Below are positions 1 through 5,004 of a stretch of DNA of 5,004 bases, piece by piece (position 1 is the first letter of the stretch; every line of letters starts with the position of its first letter). The notes under the pieces are model-generated. The model was not told the origin of the DNA, did no database searches, and saw nothing but the letters and a program-made list of their open reading frames with translations. Origin of the DNA: Candidatus Atribacteria bacterium (GTDB taxonomy: Bacteria > Atribacterota > Atribacteria > Atribacterales > Atribacteraceae); the NCBI GenBank assembly GCA_026390275.1, contig JAPLGF010000216.1, forward strand, positions 1 to 5,004, read 5' to 3'. A program made the translations under genes and the position numbers.

Positions 1-339
1 CCCTACCCCCACCACCACTCCCCCCCGGTCATCTCTTCTCTCTCCCCCACCTGTGGCCCAGCCGGGACAGTAGTACTTATAACCGGGACCGGTTTTGGGA
101 ACACTCCGGGGGCCAGTACCGTCAAGTTCTTTAGCGGGGTAACCGCCACCGTGAACTCCTGGTCTGCTACCAGTATCAGTGTTACCGTTCCCGCTGCCGC
201 TACCACCGGAAATGTAGTAGTAACGGTGGATGGAAGAACCAGTAATGAGGTGATGTTTACCAATCCCTGCGGAGGACAGCCTACTCAGCAACCCAATCCT
301 CAGCAACTCAGTCTGAAAGCTGTTATGCCCACCCATTAG
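1..339 (+). CDS. C-terminal part of an IPT/TIG-domain surface or secreted protein (5' end outside window)
   Basis: Frame 1 is open from the first base to a TAG at 337-339, giving 112 visible codons with no convincing start, so this is the 3' end of a longer gene. A Pro/His-rich linker (PYPHHHSPP, residues 1-9) leads into one IPT/TIG immunoglobulin-like domain at about residues 10-87. Its hallmarks are ISSLSPTCGPAGT, then ITGTGFG, VKFFSGVTATV, WSATSISVTVP and TTGNVVVTVDG. IPT/TIG domains are beta sandwiches found in bacterial extracellular and cell-surface proteins, often repeated in tandem, where they act as adhesion or spacer modules. A short Gln/Pro-rich tail (QPTQQPNPQQ) and 10 more residues end the protein. 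There is no sortase motif or C-terminal membrane anchor. Cysteines at visible residues 18 and 90 bracket the domain and could form a disulfide. The gene converges on asnS and is followed by a hairpin terminator. The domain call is firm, but the whole protein's function is unknown. Confidence 0.82.
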   Translation, partial: PYPHHHSPPVISSLSPTCGPAGTVVLITGTGFGNTPGASTVKFFSGVTATVNSWSATSISVTVPAAATTGNVVVTVDGRTSNEVMFTNPCGGQPTQQPNPQQLSLKAVMPTH

Positions 340-366
340 GATTGAGTGAACCCTCAACTCTAATGT

Positions 367-408
367 AAAAAAGAGGCCTCCAGAAAAAATACGGGGGCCC
401 TTTTTTTT
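367..408. terminator. Bidirectional Rho-independent-type terminator between convergent genes
   Basis: An imperfect inverted repeat pairs 367-381 with 393-407 around an 11-nt loop (382-392). The GC core is GGCC/GGCC plus flanking C-G pairs, with one A/C mismatch and two G-T wobbles. Eight T residues (401-408) give the plus-strand RNA a U tract, fitting termination of the IPT/TIG gene ending at 339. Six A residues (367-372) give a shorter U tract to the minus-strand RNA, fitting the end of the asnS operon about 65 nt after its stop. Part of each T run also pairs with the A run on the other arm, as is usual in bidirectional terminators. No folding energy was computed. Confidence 0.75.
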
Positions 409-419
409 AGTGTCTTTTC

Positions 420-467
420 CAACTCAACAACTCCACAACTCCCCAACTCAACATTTTCACCCAACTC
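420..467. repeat. Short CAACTC repeat array, 8-bp period
   Basis: The hexamer CAACTC occurs at 420-425, 428-433, 436-441 and 444-449, a strict 8-bp spacing with variable dinucleotides (AA, CA, CC, AA) between copies. A fifth copy lies at 462-467 after an 18-bp step, and an isolated copy at 355-360. On the minus strand this reads as GAGTTG repeats in the 3' untranslated region of asnS, between its stop codon and the terminator. It could be a slippage-generated microsatellite or part of a dispersed intergenic repeat; its role is unknown. Confidence 0.6.
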
Positions 468-474
468 CCGGTCC

Positions 475-1779
475 TCAGGGATAGATCCGGTAGATCTGGC
501 GGGGGAAAGGAATCGCCTCTCGAATATGCTTGATCCCGGCGATCCAGGCGACGGTTCGTTCCACCCCCAGCCCAAACCCGGACTGGGGGACGGTTCCATA
601 TCGCCGGAGATCGAGATACCACTCGAAGGCTTCCCGGGGAAGATGATTTTCCTCTAACCGCTTTTCCAAAAGAGCATAGTCGTGAATCCGCTGACTCCCA
701 CCAATGATCTCCCCGTACCCTTCGGGAGCAATCAAGTCATCATTCAGTACCAGCTGGGGATTTTCCGGATCTGGTTGCATATAAAAAGCCTTGATCTTTG
801 CCGGATAGTGGTGGATGAAGACCGGTCTCCCGAATTCTTCTGATATCAGGGTCTCCTCGTCTCCTCCGAAATCATCTCCCCACTGCGCCGGGGATCCTTT
901 TCTCTCCAGGATATCGATGGCTTCTCCGTAGGAAATCCGGGGAAAGGGAGGGCGGATGTTCTCCAGGGGTTTGGTATCACGCTCTAAGGCTGCCAGCTCC
1001 AGCAGGCATTTTTCCAATACCCGATGAACCACGGAGCTAACCAGATCTTCCTGTAACCGCATATTATCCTGCCAGTCATTGTACGCCACTTCTGGTTCCA
1101 GCATCCAGAACTCGGTGAGATGGCGCCGGGTTTTTGATTTTTCTGCCCGGAAGGTGGGTGCTAAACAGTACACTTTCCCAAAGGCCATGGCTCCCGCTTC
1201 CATGTAGAGCTGGCCACTCTGAGAAAGATAGGCTTTCCCAATATCAAAATACTGGAGTTCAAACAGGGTGGAGGTCCCTTCACAGGCAGCGGGCGTCAAA
1301 ATAGGGGAATCAAGCAGGGTGAAACCGCGTCCCTGCAAGAAATCATGGATCCCCATCATCACCTCATTTCGGATCCGGAGGAGAGCATGCTGTTTCCGGG
1401 AACGAAGCCAGAGGTGCCGGTATTCCATGAGATAATCCACCGAATGCTCCTGTTTTTGAATCGGATAATCCATCGCTTCCGAAACCAGCTGGAAGGAGGT
1501 GAGTTCCAGTTCATATCCTCCTGGAGCCCGTTCCTCTTTTCGGACCTTACCCTGAACAACCACTGCCGATTCCAAGGAAACCTTTCTGATTTCATCCAGC
1601 TGTTCTTTGGAGAGATTTCCTCCTACAAAAGCGGTTACTTGAATAAAGCCGGTTCCATCCCGGATAATCAAGAAAACAACTTTCCCGCTGGATCGTTTAT
1701 TTGCCAACCACCCCTTGAGCTCAATCTCCTCCCCGTTATGGTTCTCAATTTCATGGATATAGACCCAGGGTCTGTCCAT
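475..1779 (-). CDS. asnS: Asparaginyl-tRNA synthetase (class II)
   Basis: This is a cytoplasmic enzyme that activates asparagine with ATP and charges tRNA-Asn. The 434 residues match the usual AsnRS length of roughly 430-460. An N-terminal OB-fold anticodon-binding domain (about 1-105) includes ELKGWLANKRSSGKVVFLIIRDG. The class II catalytic domain follows: a motif 1 region (about 144-163, ending in the conserved Pro of SPILTP), motif 2 at FRAEKSKTRRHLTEFW (210-225) with Arg211 and Glu213, and motif 3 at GLGVER (403-408) with Arg408. LSQSGQLYMEA (185-195) and the FPRQIYRIYP end separate it from aspartyl-tRNA synthetase. The ATG at 1779 is preferred over the TTG at 1782, because GGAGG (1787-1791) sits 7 nt before the ATG but only 4 nt before the TTG. 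It is the last gene of the minus-strand cluster, 48 nt after the hydrolase, and is intact. The RRHLTEFW type of motif 2 reminds me of archaeal-like AsnRS, from memory only. Confidence 0.96.
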   Translation of the reverse strand: MDRPWVYIHEIENHNGEEIELKGWLANKRSSGKVVFLIIRDGTGFIQVTAFVGGNLSKEQLDEIRKVSLESAVVVQGKVRKEERAPGGYELELTSFQLVSEAMDYPIQKQEHSVDYLMEYRHLWLRSRKQHALLRIRNEVMMGIHDFLQGRGFTLLDSPILTPAACEGTSTLFELQYFDIGKAYLSQSGQLYMEAGAMAFGKVYCLAPTFRAEKSKTRRHLTEFWMLEPEVAYNDWQDNMRLQEDLVSSVVHRVLEKCLLELAALERDTKPLENIRPPFPRISYGEAIDILERKGSPAQWGDDFGGDEETLISEEFGRPVFIHHYPAKIKAFYMQPDPENPQLVLNDDLIAPEGYGEIIGGSQRIHDYALLEKRLEENHLPREAFEWYLDLRRYGTVPQSGFGLGVERTVAWIAGIKHIREAIPFPRQIYRIYP

Positions 1780-1786
1780 CAATAAA

Positions 1787-1791
1787 CCTCC
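1787..1791 (-). promoter_or_regulatory. asnS ribosome binding site
   Basis: GGAGG on the minus strand lies 7 nt upstream of the ATG at 1779-1777 and 4 nt upstream of an in-frame TTG at 1782-1780. The spacing favours the ATG. It sits in the 48-nt gap after the hydrolase stop, so asnS has its own strong initiation signal whatever the promoter. Confidence 0.8.
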
Positions 1792-1827
1792 ATTGTTTAG
1801 ATGAACGATTCAATTCCTTTTATTCCG

Positions 1828-2592
1828 TTATGGAAGGGTAAGCATCGTTCCATATTTCCAGTTTTTCTCTTCCATCTCGTTGATAAAATGCACCAAGAAA
1901 TCAACCAGGGCTTCGAACATCTTTCGTCCCTTTTCCGCCGTCCCCCGGGTGGGATCACCGGTGGCACCGTAAGGAGTGAGTTCATTGAACTTCCACTTGA
2001 TGTCAGGTCCCTCCGGAAGTGTGGGCACTACCCCGCGGGCGTCCTTCATTCGACAAAGGTCAGGAAACAGGTACAGAGACAGGGAAGTCTCCCCTTCCCC
2101 GGCATGTCCCAGGCCATTCCACACTTCAAAAGTTTCCGGCGGGAGGAGCTCCCCGGCTTTCACCCACCAGGCATCGAGAGAAGCAATGAAGACCTCGGGA
2201 TAGGATACTTTTACAGAACGAGCTGCGATTTCGATGGGGGCGATGTTTCCATCATGGCCGTTGATGATGATGATCCGATTGATCCCCTGGCGAATGGTGG
2301 AATGCAAAATATCCTTCAATACTTCAATGAGGATTTCCGGCCGCAAGGTGAGGGTGAAGAGAAAATCATCGTAATGGGTACTCACCCCGACATTCACCGG
2401 CGGGAGCACCAACATCCCCTCCACTCGCTGGGCCACTTCCAGGGAGAGAGCGTGAGACACCAGGGTATCATTCCCAAAGGGAAGATGAAAACCATGGTTT
2501 TCCGCCGAACCGACCCCAAAAATGGCCTTATTAAAATGCCCTTCCTTGAAATCAGAGAAAGTCATTTCGGAATGATAGACCTTTTTTGCCAT
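1828..2592 (-). CDS. Creatininase-family metal-dependent amidohydrolase
   Basis: Members of this family (creatinine amidohydrolase, the ArfB deformylase, the MftE peptidase) are cytoplasmic metal enzymes that cleave C-N bonds of amides, cyclic amides or formamides. With 254 residues the protein is full length. The metal site is visible: GSAENHGFHLPFGNDT (28-43) supplies Glu31, His33 and Asp42 with the E-x-H-x8-D spacing of the family. NGHDGN (111-116) supplies His113, HAGEGETS (163-170) supplies Glu168, and a TGDPTRGTAEKG element lies at 211-222. The creatininase-type NGHYEN motif, whose Glu is a metal ligand, is replaced by NGHDGN, so true creatininase activity is doubtful and the substrate is unknown. 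The ATG at 2592 is chosen because AAGGG lies 6 nt upstream; a TTG at 2613 would add seven residues but has no ribosome binding site. It follows livM by 24 nt, pointing to hydrolysis of an imported compound. Family call firm, substrate inferred. Confidence 0.92.
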   Translation of the reverse strand: MAKKVYHSEMTFSDFKEGHFNKAIFGVGSAENHGFHLPFGNDTLVSHALSLEVAQRVEGMLVLPPVNVGVSTHYDDFLFTLTLRPEILIEVLKDILHSTIRQGINRIIIINGHDGNIAPIEIAARSVKVSYPEVFIASLDAWWVKAGELLPPETFEVWNGLGHAGEGETSLSLYLFPDLCRMKDARGVVPTLPEGPDIKWKFNELTPYGATGDPTRGTAEKGRKMFEALVDFLVHFINEMEEKNWKYGTMLTLP

Positions 2593-2598
2593 AAGACA

Positions 2599-2605
2599 CC
2601 CTTCT
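2599..2605 (-). promoter_or_regulatory. Ribosome binding site deciding the hydrolase start
   Basis: AGAAGGG on the minus strand ends 6 nt before the ATG at 2592-2590. It lies downstream of the alternative TTG at 2613-2611, which has no purine-rich sequence before it. This supports the shorter protein beginning MAKKVYH. Confidence 0.7.
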
Positions 2606-2616
2606 TTCGTCAATGG

Positions 2617-3603
2617 TTATCGTCTGAGCTGGCGTTGACCCATAATCCCTTCCGGCTTCCACAACATGATGACGATGAGGAGTACCGCGTACACCAGCTC
2701 AATAAAACCATAGAGCTTGAGATGTTCCTCCAGGGGCTTCAGAGCGTATCGGAGGGTAATGAGGAAACAGGCCCCGACTACTGGACCGCTCATCGTTCCC
2801 ATTCCCCCCACAATGAGCATCACCACCACCTGGAAGGTCAAGAAAAAAGAAAATTCCAAAGGCCGGATGGCTTTGGTGAAGTGAGCATATAGACCCCCTG
2901 CCACCCCGGCAAAAAATGCTCCCAGCACAAAGGAGAGAAGCTTATACTTCATGGGGTAAATACCCAACACCTGGGCGGCGGTTTCATCATCCCGGATGGC
3001 CATCATGGCCCGGCCAAAACGGGAATTCACAATTCTCCAGACCACGTAGATCGTGATCAAGAGCCACAGATAGACCCAGTAGACATTGGTATAAGATGGA
3101 ATGGCGTTGATCCCCATCGATCCCCGGGTAAGCCCCCGCCAGGTTTTCGCAAAAGTCGCCACGATGACCATAAACCCCAGGGAAGCAACGGATAGATAAT
3201 GACCCCGTAAACGGAGAACGGGAGCCCCAATAATGAAAGCCGCCAGAGCTGCCATCACTCCCCCGGCAATCAGGGCAGGGAGGAAAGGCCAGGCCGCTTC
3301 TGCTCCTCCCAAAAAAGAGGGAAGAAGGGGAAGTTCATATGACTGCCGTAACGTCAGCGGAAACGCCAGAAGGGTGGAGGTATAGGCACCGATGGCCATG
3401 AAGGCAGCATGTCCCAGAGAAAAGAGGCCAGTGTACCCATTGGTGAGATTGAGACTCACCGTCGCTATGGAGGAGATTCCCATCAGGATGAAAATGTGGA
3501 GGAGATAGCGGTTTAAAACCTGCGAAAGAAAGAAAAGCAGGACAAAGAGAATGATTCCCCCCATGATGAACCAGTATTCCGGGAGGACCCGCTTTCTGCT
3601 CAT
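2617..3603 (-). CDS. livM: Branched-chain amino acid/amide-type ABC transporter permease LivM
   Basis: This is an inner-membrane permease of the HAAT (LivHM) import family that pairs with LivH to form the channel. The 328 residues are close to the family's usual length. Hydrophobic segments fall at about 12-30, 33-53, 60-81, 106-130, 136-152, 174-191, 222-240, 254-280 and 290-318. LivM hallmarks are GYTGLFSLGHAAFMAIGAY (56-74), the TRGSMGI element (159-165), the cytoplasmic coupling loop SRFGRAMMAIRDDETAAQVLG (about 194-214) that contacts the ATPases, and VVMLIVGGMGTMSGPVVG (260-277). The TRG triplet stands where many homologues have TGG. The ATG at 3603 overlaps the livH stop as ATGA, and GAGGTG at 3609-3614 lies 5 nt before it, indicating translational coupling. 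Substrate specificity is set mainly by a binding protein that is not in the window, so the branched-chain label is a family name and not a proven substrate. Confidence 0.94.
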   Translation of the reverse strand: MSRKRVLPEYWFIMGGIILFVLLFFLSQVLNRYLLHIFILMGISSIATVSLNLTNGYTGLFSLGHAAFMAIGAYTSTLLAFPLTLRQSYELPLLPSFLGGAEAAWPFLPALIAGGVMAALAAFIIGAPVLRLRGHYLSVASLGFMVIVATFAKTWRGLTRGSMGINAIPSYTNVYWVYLWLLITIYVVWRIVNSRFGRAMMAIRDDETAAQVLGIYPMKYKLLSFVLGAFFAGVAGGLYAHFTKAIRPLEFSFFLTFQVVVMLIVGGMGTMSGPVVGACFLITLRYALKPLEEHLKLYGFIELVYAVLLIVIMLWKPEGIMGQRQLRR

Positions 3604-4499
3604 ACCCGCACCTCTTCCTTCACTCCCATCAAGCCGGAGGGCTTGATCAAGAGGACCAGGATGAGGATGGCAAAAACAATCCCGTCCCGGTATTCAGCAA
3701 AAGTGGTGGGCAGGAAAGCCACCGCCAGGATTTCCGCCAAACCCAGAATAAATCCTCCCAGCATGGCCCCCGGAATGCTCCCCACTCCTCCCACCACCAC
3801 CGCCACAAAAGCCTTCACGCCGGTCAAAAAACCCATATCGTAGGAAATCTGCCCATATTTCGCTCCCCACATGAAACCGGTCAGAGCAGCTAAAGCCGAA
3901 CCGATGGCAAAGGCCACCAAAATCACCCGGTTGATCTCAATCCCCATAATCCTGGCGATCTCTAAATTTTCCGAGGTTGCCCGCATGGCGATCCCCATCT
4001 TGCTCTTTTTGACGAAGAGATGGAACAAGAGCATGAGGGTAATGGAAATCGCGATGATAAAAATGTCGATGGTCCGGAAGGTGAGAAAGCGAGTTCGGAA
4101 CATGGTATTGAGATAAGCCGGAGTCTTAAAAGCATAGGGTTGGGGAGAGATCAGCATTTTTAAGAAATTTTCGATAAAGGTATAAAAACCAAGGGAAGTG
4201 ATGAGGAGTGCCACTTCCGGTCCTCCCCGTAGTTTCCGGTAGGCGACGATATCCAGCACCAGTCCCATCAGGGCTCCAAAACCCAACACTAAAAAAACCG
4301 ATCCCACCAAAGGAAGCCCCCACCGGAAAGAAACAAAATAAATAAAAAAAGCTCCCAGAGTAATCAATGCTCCATGTGCAAAATTGATGAGACGGAGAAT
4401 TCCATAGACCACCGTCATACCCAGCGCCAAAAGGGCATAGATGCAACCCAAAATGACACCATTCATCACCTGCTGGAGAAAATAACCCAGTGAAAACAT
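3600..4499 (-). CDS. livH: Branched-chain amino acid/amide-type ABC transporter permease LivH
   Basis: This is the partner permease to LivM in the inner membrane. It has 299 residues from the chosen start, a normal LivH size. Family signatures are LGMTVVYGILRLINFAHGAL (26-45), the coupling loop KSKMGIAMRATSENLEIARIMG (about 165-186), KAFVAVVVGGVGSIPGAMLGG (229-249), and a C-terminal LIKPSGLMG (284-292). Hydrophobic stretches lie at about 11-32, 43-58, 63-86, 95-117, 143-163, 192-212, 224-262 and 273-286. Three consecutive ATG codons at 4505, 4502 and 4499 could start it. GGAGG at 4506-4510 touches the first and is 6 nt from the third, so 4499 is preferred; starting at 4505 would add two Met residues. 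It follows livF by 2 nt and overlaps livM by 4 nt, so the three genes are almost certainly co-transcribed and translationally coupled. Confidence 0.94.
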   Translation of the reverse strand: MFSLGYFLQQVMNGVILGCIYALLALGMTVVYGILRLINFAHGALITLGAFFIYFVSFRWGLPLVGSVFLVLGFGALMGLVLDIVAYRKLRGGPEVALLITSLGFYTFIENFLKMLISPQPYAFKTPAYLNTMFRTRFLTFRTIDIFIIAISITLMLLFHLFVKKSKMGIAMRATSENLEIARIMGIEINRVILVAFAIGSALAALTGFMWGAKYGQISYDMGFLTGVKAFVAVVVGGVGSIPGAMLGGFILGLAEILAVAFLPTTFAEYRDGIVFAILILVLLIKPSGLMGVKEEVRV

Positions 4500-4501
4500 C
4501 A

Positions 4502-5004
4502 TCATCCTCCCAGATACACTTTTTTCACGTCTTCCAGCGATTCGACTTCTCGGGGTTCTCCCTGGATTTTCACCGATCCGGCCTCTAAAACATAGACGTA
4601 GTCAGATACCGCGATGGCCATGGTGGCATTCTGCTCCACCAGCAGAATAGTGACCCCATTCTTCCGAATTTCCTGAATCAATCGATAGAGTTCTTTCACC
4701 ACCAGGGGGGCGAGACCGAGCGAGGGCTCATCCAGAAGCAGGAGACGCGGTTTCGACATCAACCCTCTCCCCACTGCCAGCATCTGTTGTTCCCCCCCAC
4801 TCAAGGTACCGGCAATCTGAGATTCCCTTTCTTTCAACCGGGGAAAAAGGAGATAGGTTTTGTCCAAATCCTGTTCTATCCCTTTGTTATCTGACCGGTG
4901 ATATGCTCCCAAAAGCAGATTCTCTCGGACGGAAAGGCGGTTGAATATTCCTCTACCTTCCGGGACCAGGCTGATTTCTCTCCGGACCCGTTGGGGAGTA
5001 GACA
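4502..5004 (-). CDS. livF: LivF-type ABC transporter ATP-binding protein (N-terminal part outside window)
   Basis: This is a cytoplasmic ATPase that powers the LivHM-type importer, normally alongside LivG. The reading frame is open to the window edge and 166 whole codons are visible. LivF is usually about 235-240 residues, so roughly 70 residues with the Walker A loop lie beyond 5004. Visible elements in order are SLVPEGRGIFNRLSVRENLL (11-30), which is the LivF version of the Q-loop region; the ABC signature LSGGEQQ (67-73); Walker B LLLLDE (87-92) followed by PSLGLAP; and VEQN (122-125), where Gln stands in place of the usual switch histidine. The last two are typical of LivF and tell it from LivG. 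An in-frame TTG at 4912 is the leucine of the conserved NLLLGAY and not a start. The TGA stop at 4504-4502 lies within the run of livH ATG codons. livG and a binding-protein gene may lie upstream. Confidence 0.95.
   Translation of the reverse strand, partial: STPQRVRREISLVPEGRGIFNRLSVRENLLLGAYHRSDNKGIEQDLDKTYLLFPRLKERESQIAGTLSGGEQQMLAVGRGLMSKPRLLLLDEPSLGLAPLVVKELYRLIQEIRKNGVTILLVEQNATMAIAVSDYVYVLEAGSVKIQGEPREVESLEDVKKVYLGG
4506..4510 (-). promoter_or_regulatory. livH ribosome binding site inside the livF 3' end
   Basis: GGAGG on the minus strand encodes the last two glycines of LivF and also serves livH. It abuts ATG-ATG-ATG, leaving 0, 3 or 6 nt of spacing; only the third ATG (4499) has a normal distance. 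The livF stop TGA (4504-4502) lies inside the ATG run, so terminating ribosomes are placed right at the livH start. Confidence 0.72.

Noticed and set aside
151..339. A separate small protein starting at GTG 151
   Set aside because: The same frame is open to position 1 and the upstream residues complete an IPT/TIG domain, so the GTG is an internal valine of a larger gene.
342..357. Small inverted repeat TTGAG/CTCAA just after the IPT/TIG stop
   Set aside because: Only a 5-bp AT-rich stem with a 6-nt loop and no following T run; too weak to call a terminator beside the much better hairpin at 367-408.
1345..1785. A 146-codon plus-strand open frame inside asnS
   Set aside because: It is antisense to the strongly conserved AsnRS catalytic and OB-fold region, with no domain and no ribosome binding site of note.
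1792..1830. Possible promoter for asnS (TTGAAT on the minus strand near 1809)
   Set aside because: No -10-like hexamer at suitable spacing before the ribosome binding site; not enough to call.
1801..2892. A 363-codon plus-strand open frame, the longest on that strand
   Set aside because: It lies antisense to the hydrolase and livM, both of which have clear family motifs. Its translation is rich in His, Pro and Arg with no recognisable domain, as expected for a shadow frame.
4502..4912. A short ATPase gene starting at TTG 4912
   Set aside because: The codon is the conserved leucine of NLLLGAY and the frame continues to the window edge with matching LivF residues; the gene is cut by the window, not truncated.

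Overview
The window comes from a bacterium with about 50% GC, judged by eye, and strong GGAGG-type ribosome binding sites. It looks like chromosomal housekeeping and transport DNA. I cannot name the species. The gene content (a LivFHM-type ABC transporter, a creatininase-family hydrolase, and an asparaginyl-tRNA synthetase with an EKSKTRRHLTEFW-type motif 2) would fit an anaerobic, possibly thermophilic lineage such as Atribacterota or a similar phylum. That placement is a low-confidence guess from overall impression.

Layout. Positions 1-339 (+) hold the C-terminal 112 codons of a secreted or surface-type protein ending in an IPT/TIG immunoglobulin-like domain; its start lies outside the window. 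Positions 340-474 are a convergent intergenic region with a hairpin terminator (367-408) that has a T run on each strand, and a short array of CAACTC repeats (420-467). Everything from 475 to the right edge is on the minus strand and reads right to left: livF (5' end cut off by the window edge), livH, livM, a creatininase-family amidohydrolase, and asnS. The junctions are tight: livF and livH are within a few bases, livH and livM overlap by 4 nt (ATGA), livM to the hydrolase is 24 nt, and the hydrolase to asnS is 48 nt with no visible terminator. This looks like one operon whose promoter, periplasmic binding protein and probably livG lie beyond position 5004.

How the genes work together. LivH and LivM form the membrane channel of a branched-chain-amino-acid/amide-type (HAAT) importer, and LivF is one of its two ATPases. 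The adjacent metal-dependent hydrolase suggests that the imported compound is an amide or cyclic amide opened in the cytoplasm, rather than simply leucine, isoleucine or valine. This is inference from neighbourhood. asnS at the tail is a housekeeping gene that may be co-transcribed. Three annotated starts were chosen by ribosome binding site: asnS at 1779, the hydrolase at 2592 and livH at 4499. I see no mobile element, CRISPR array, RNA gene or clearly new system; the findings are modest.
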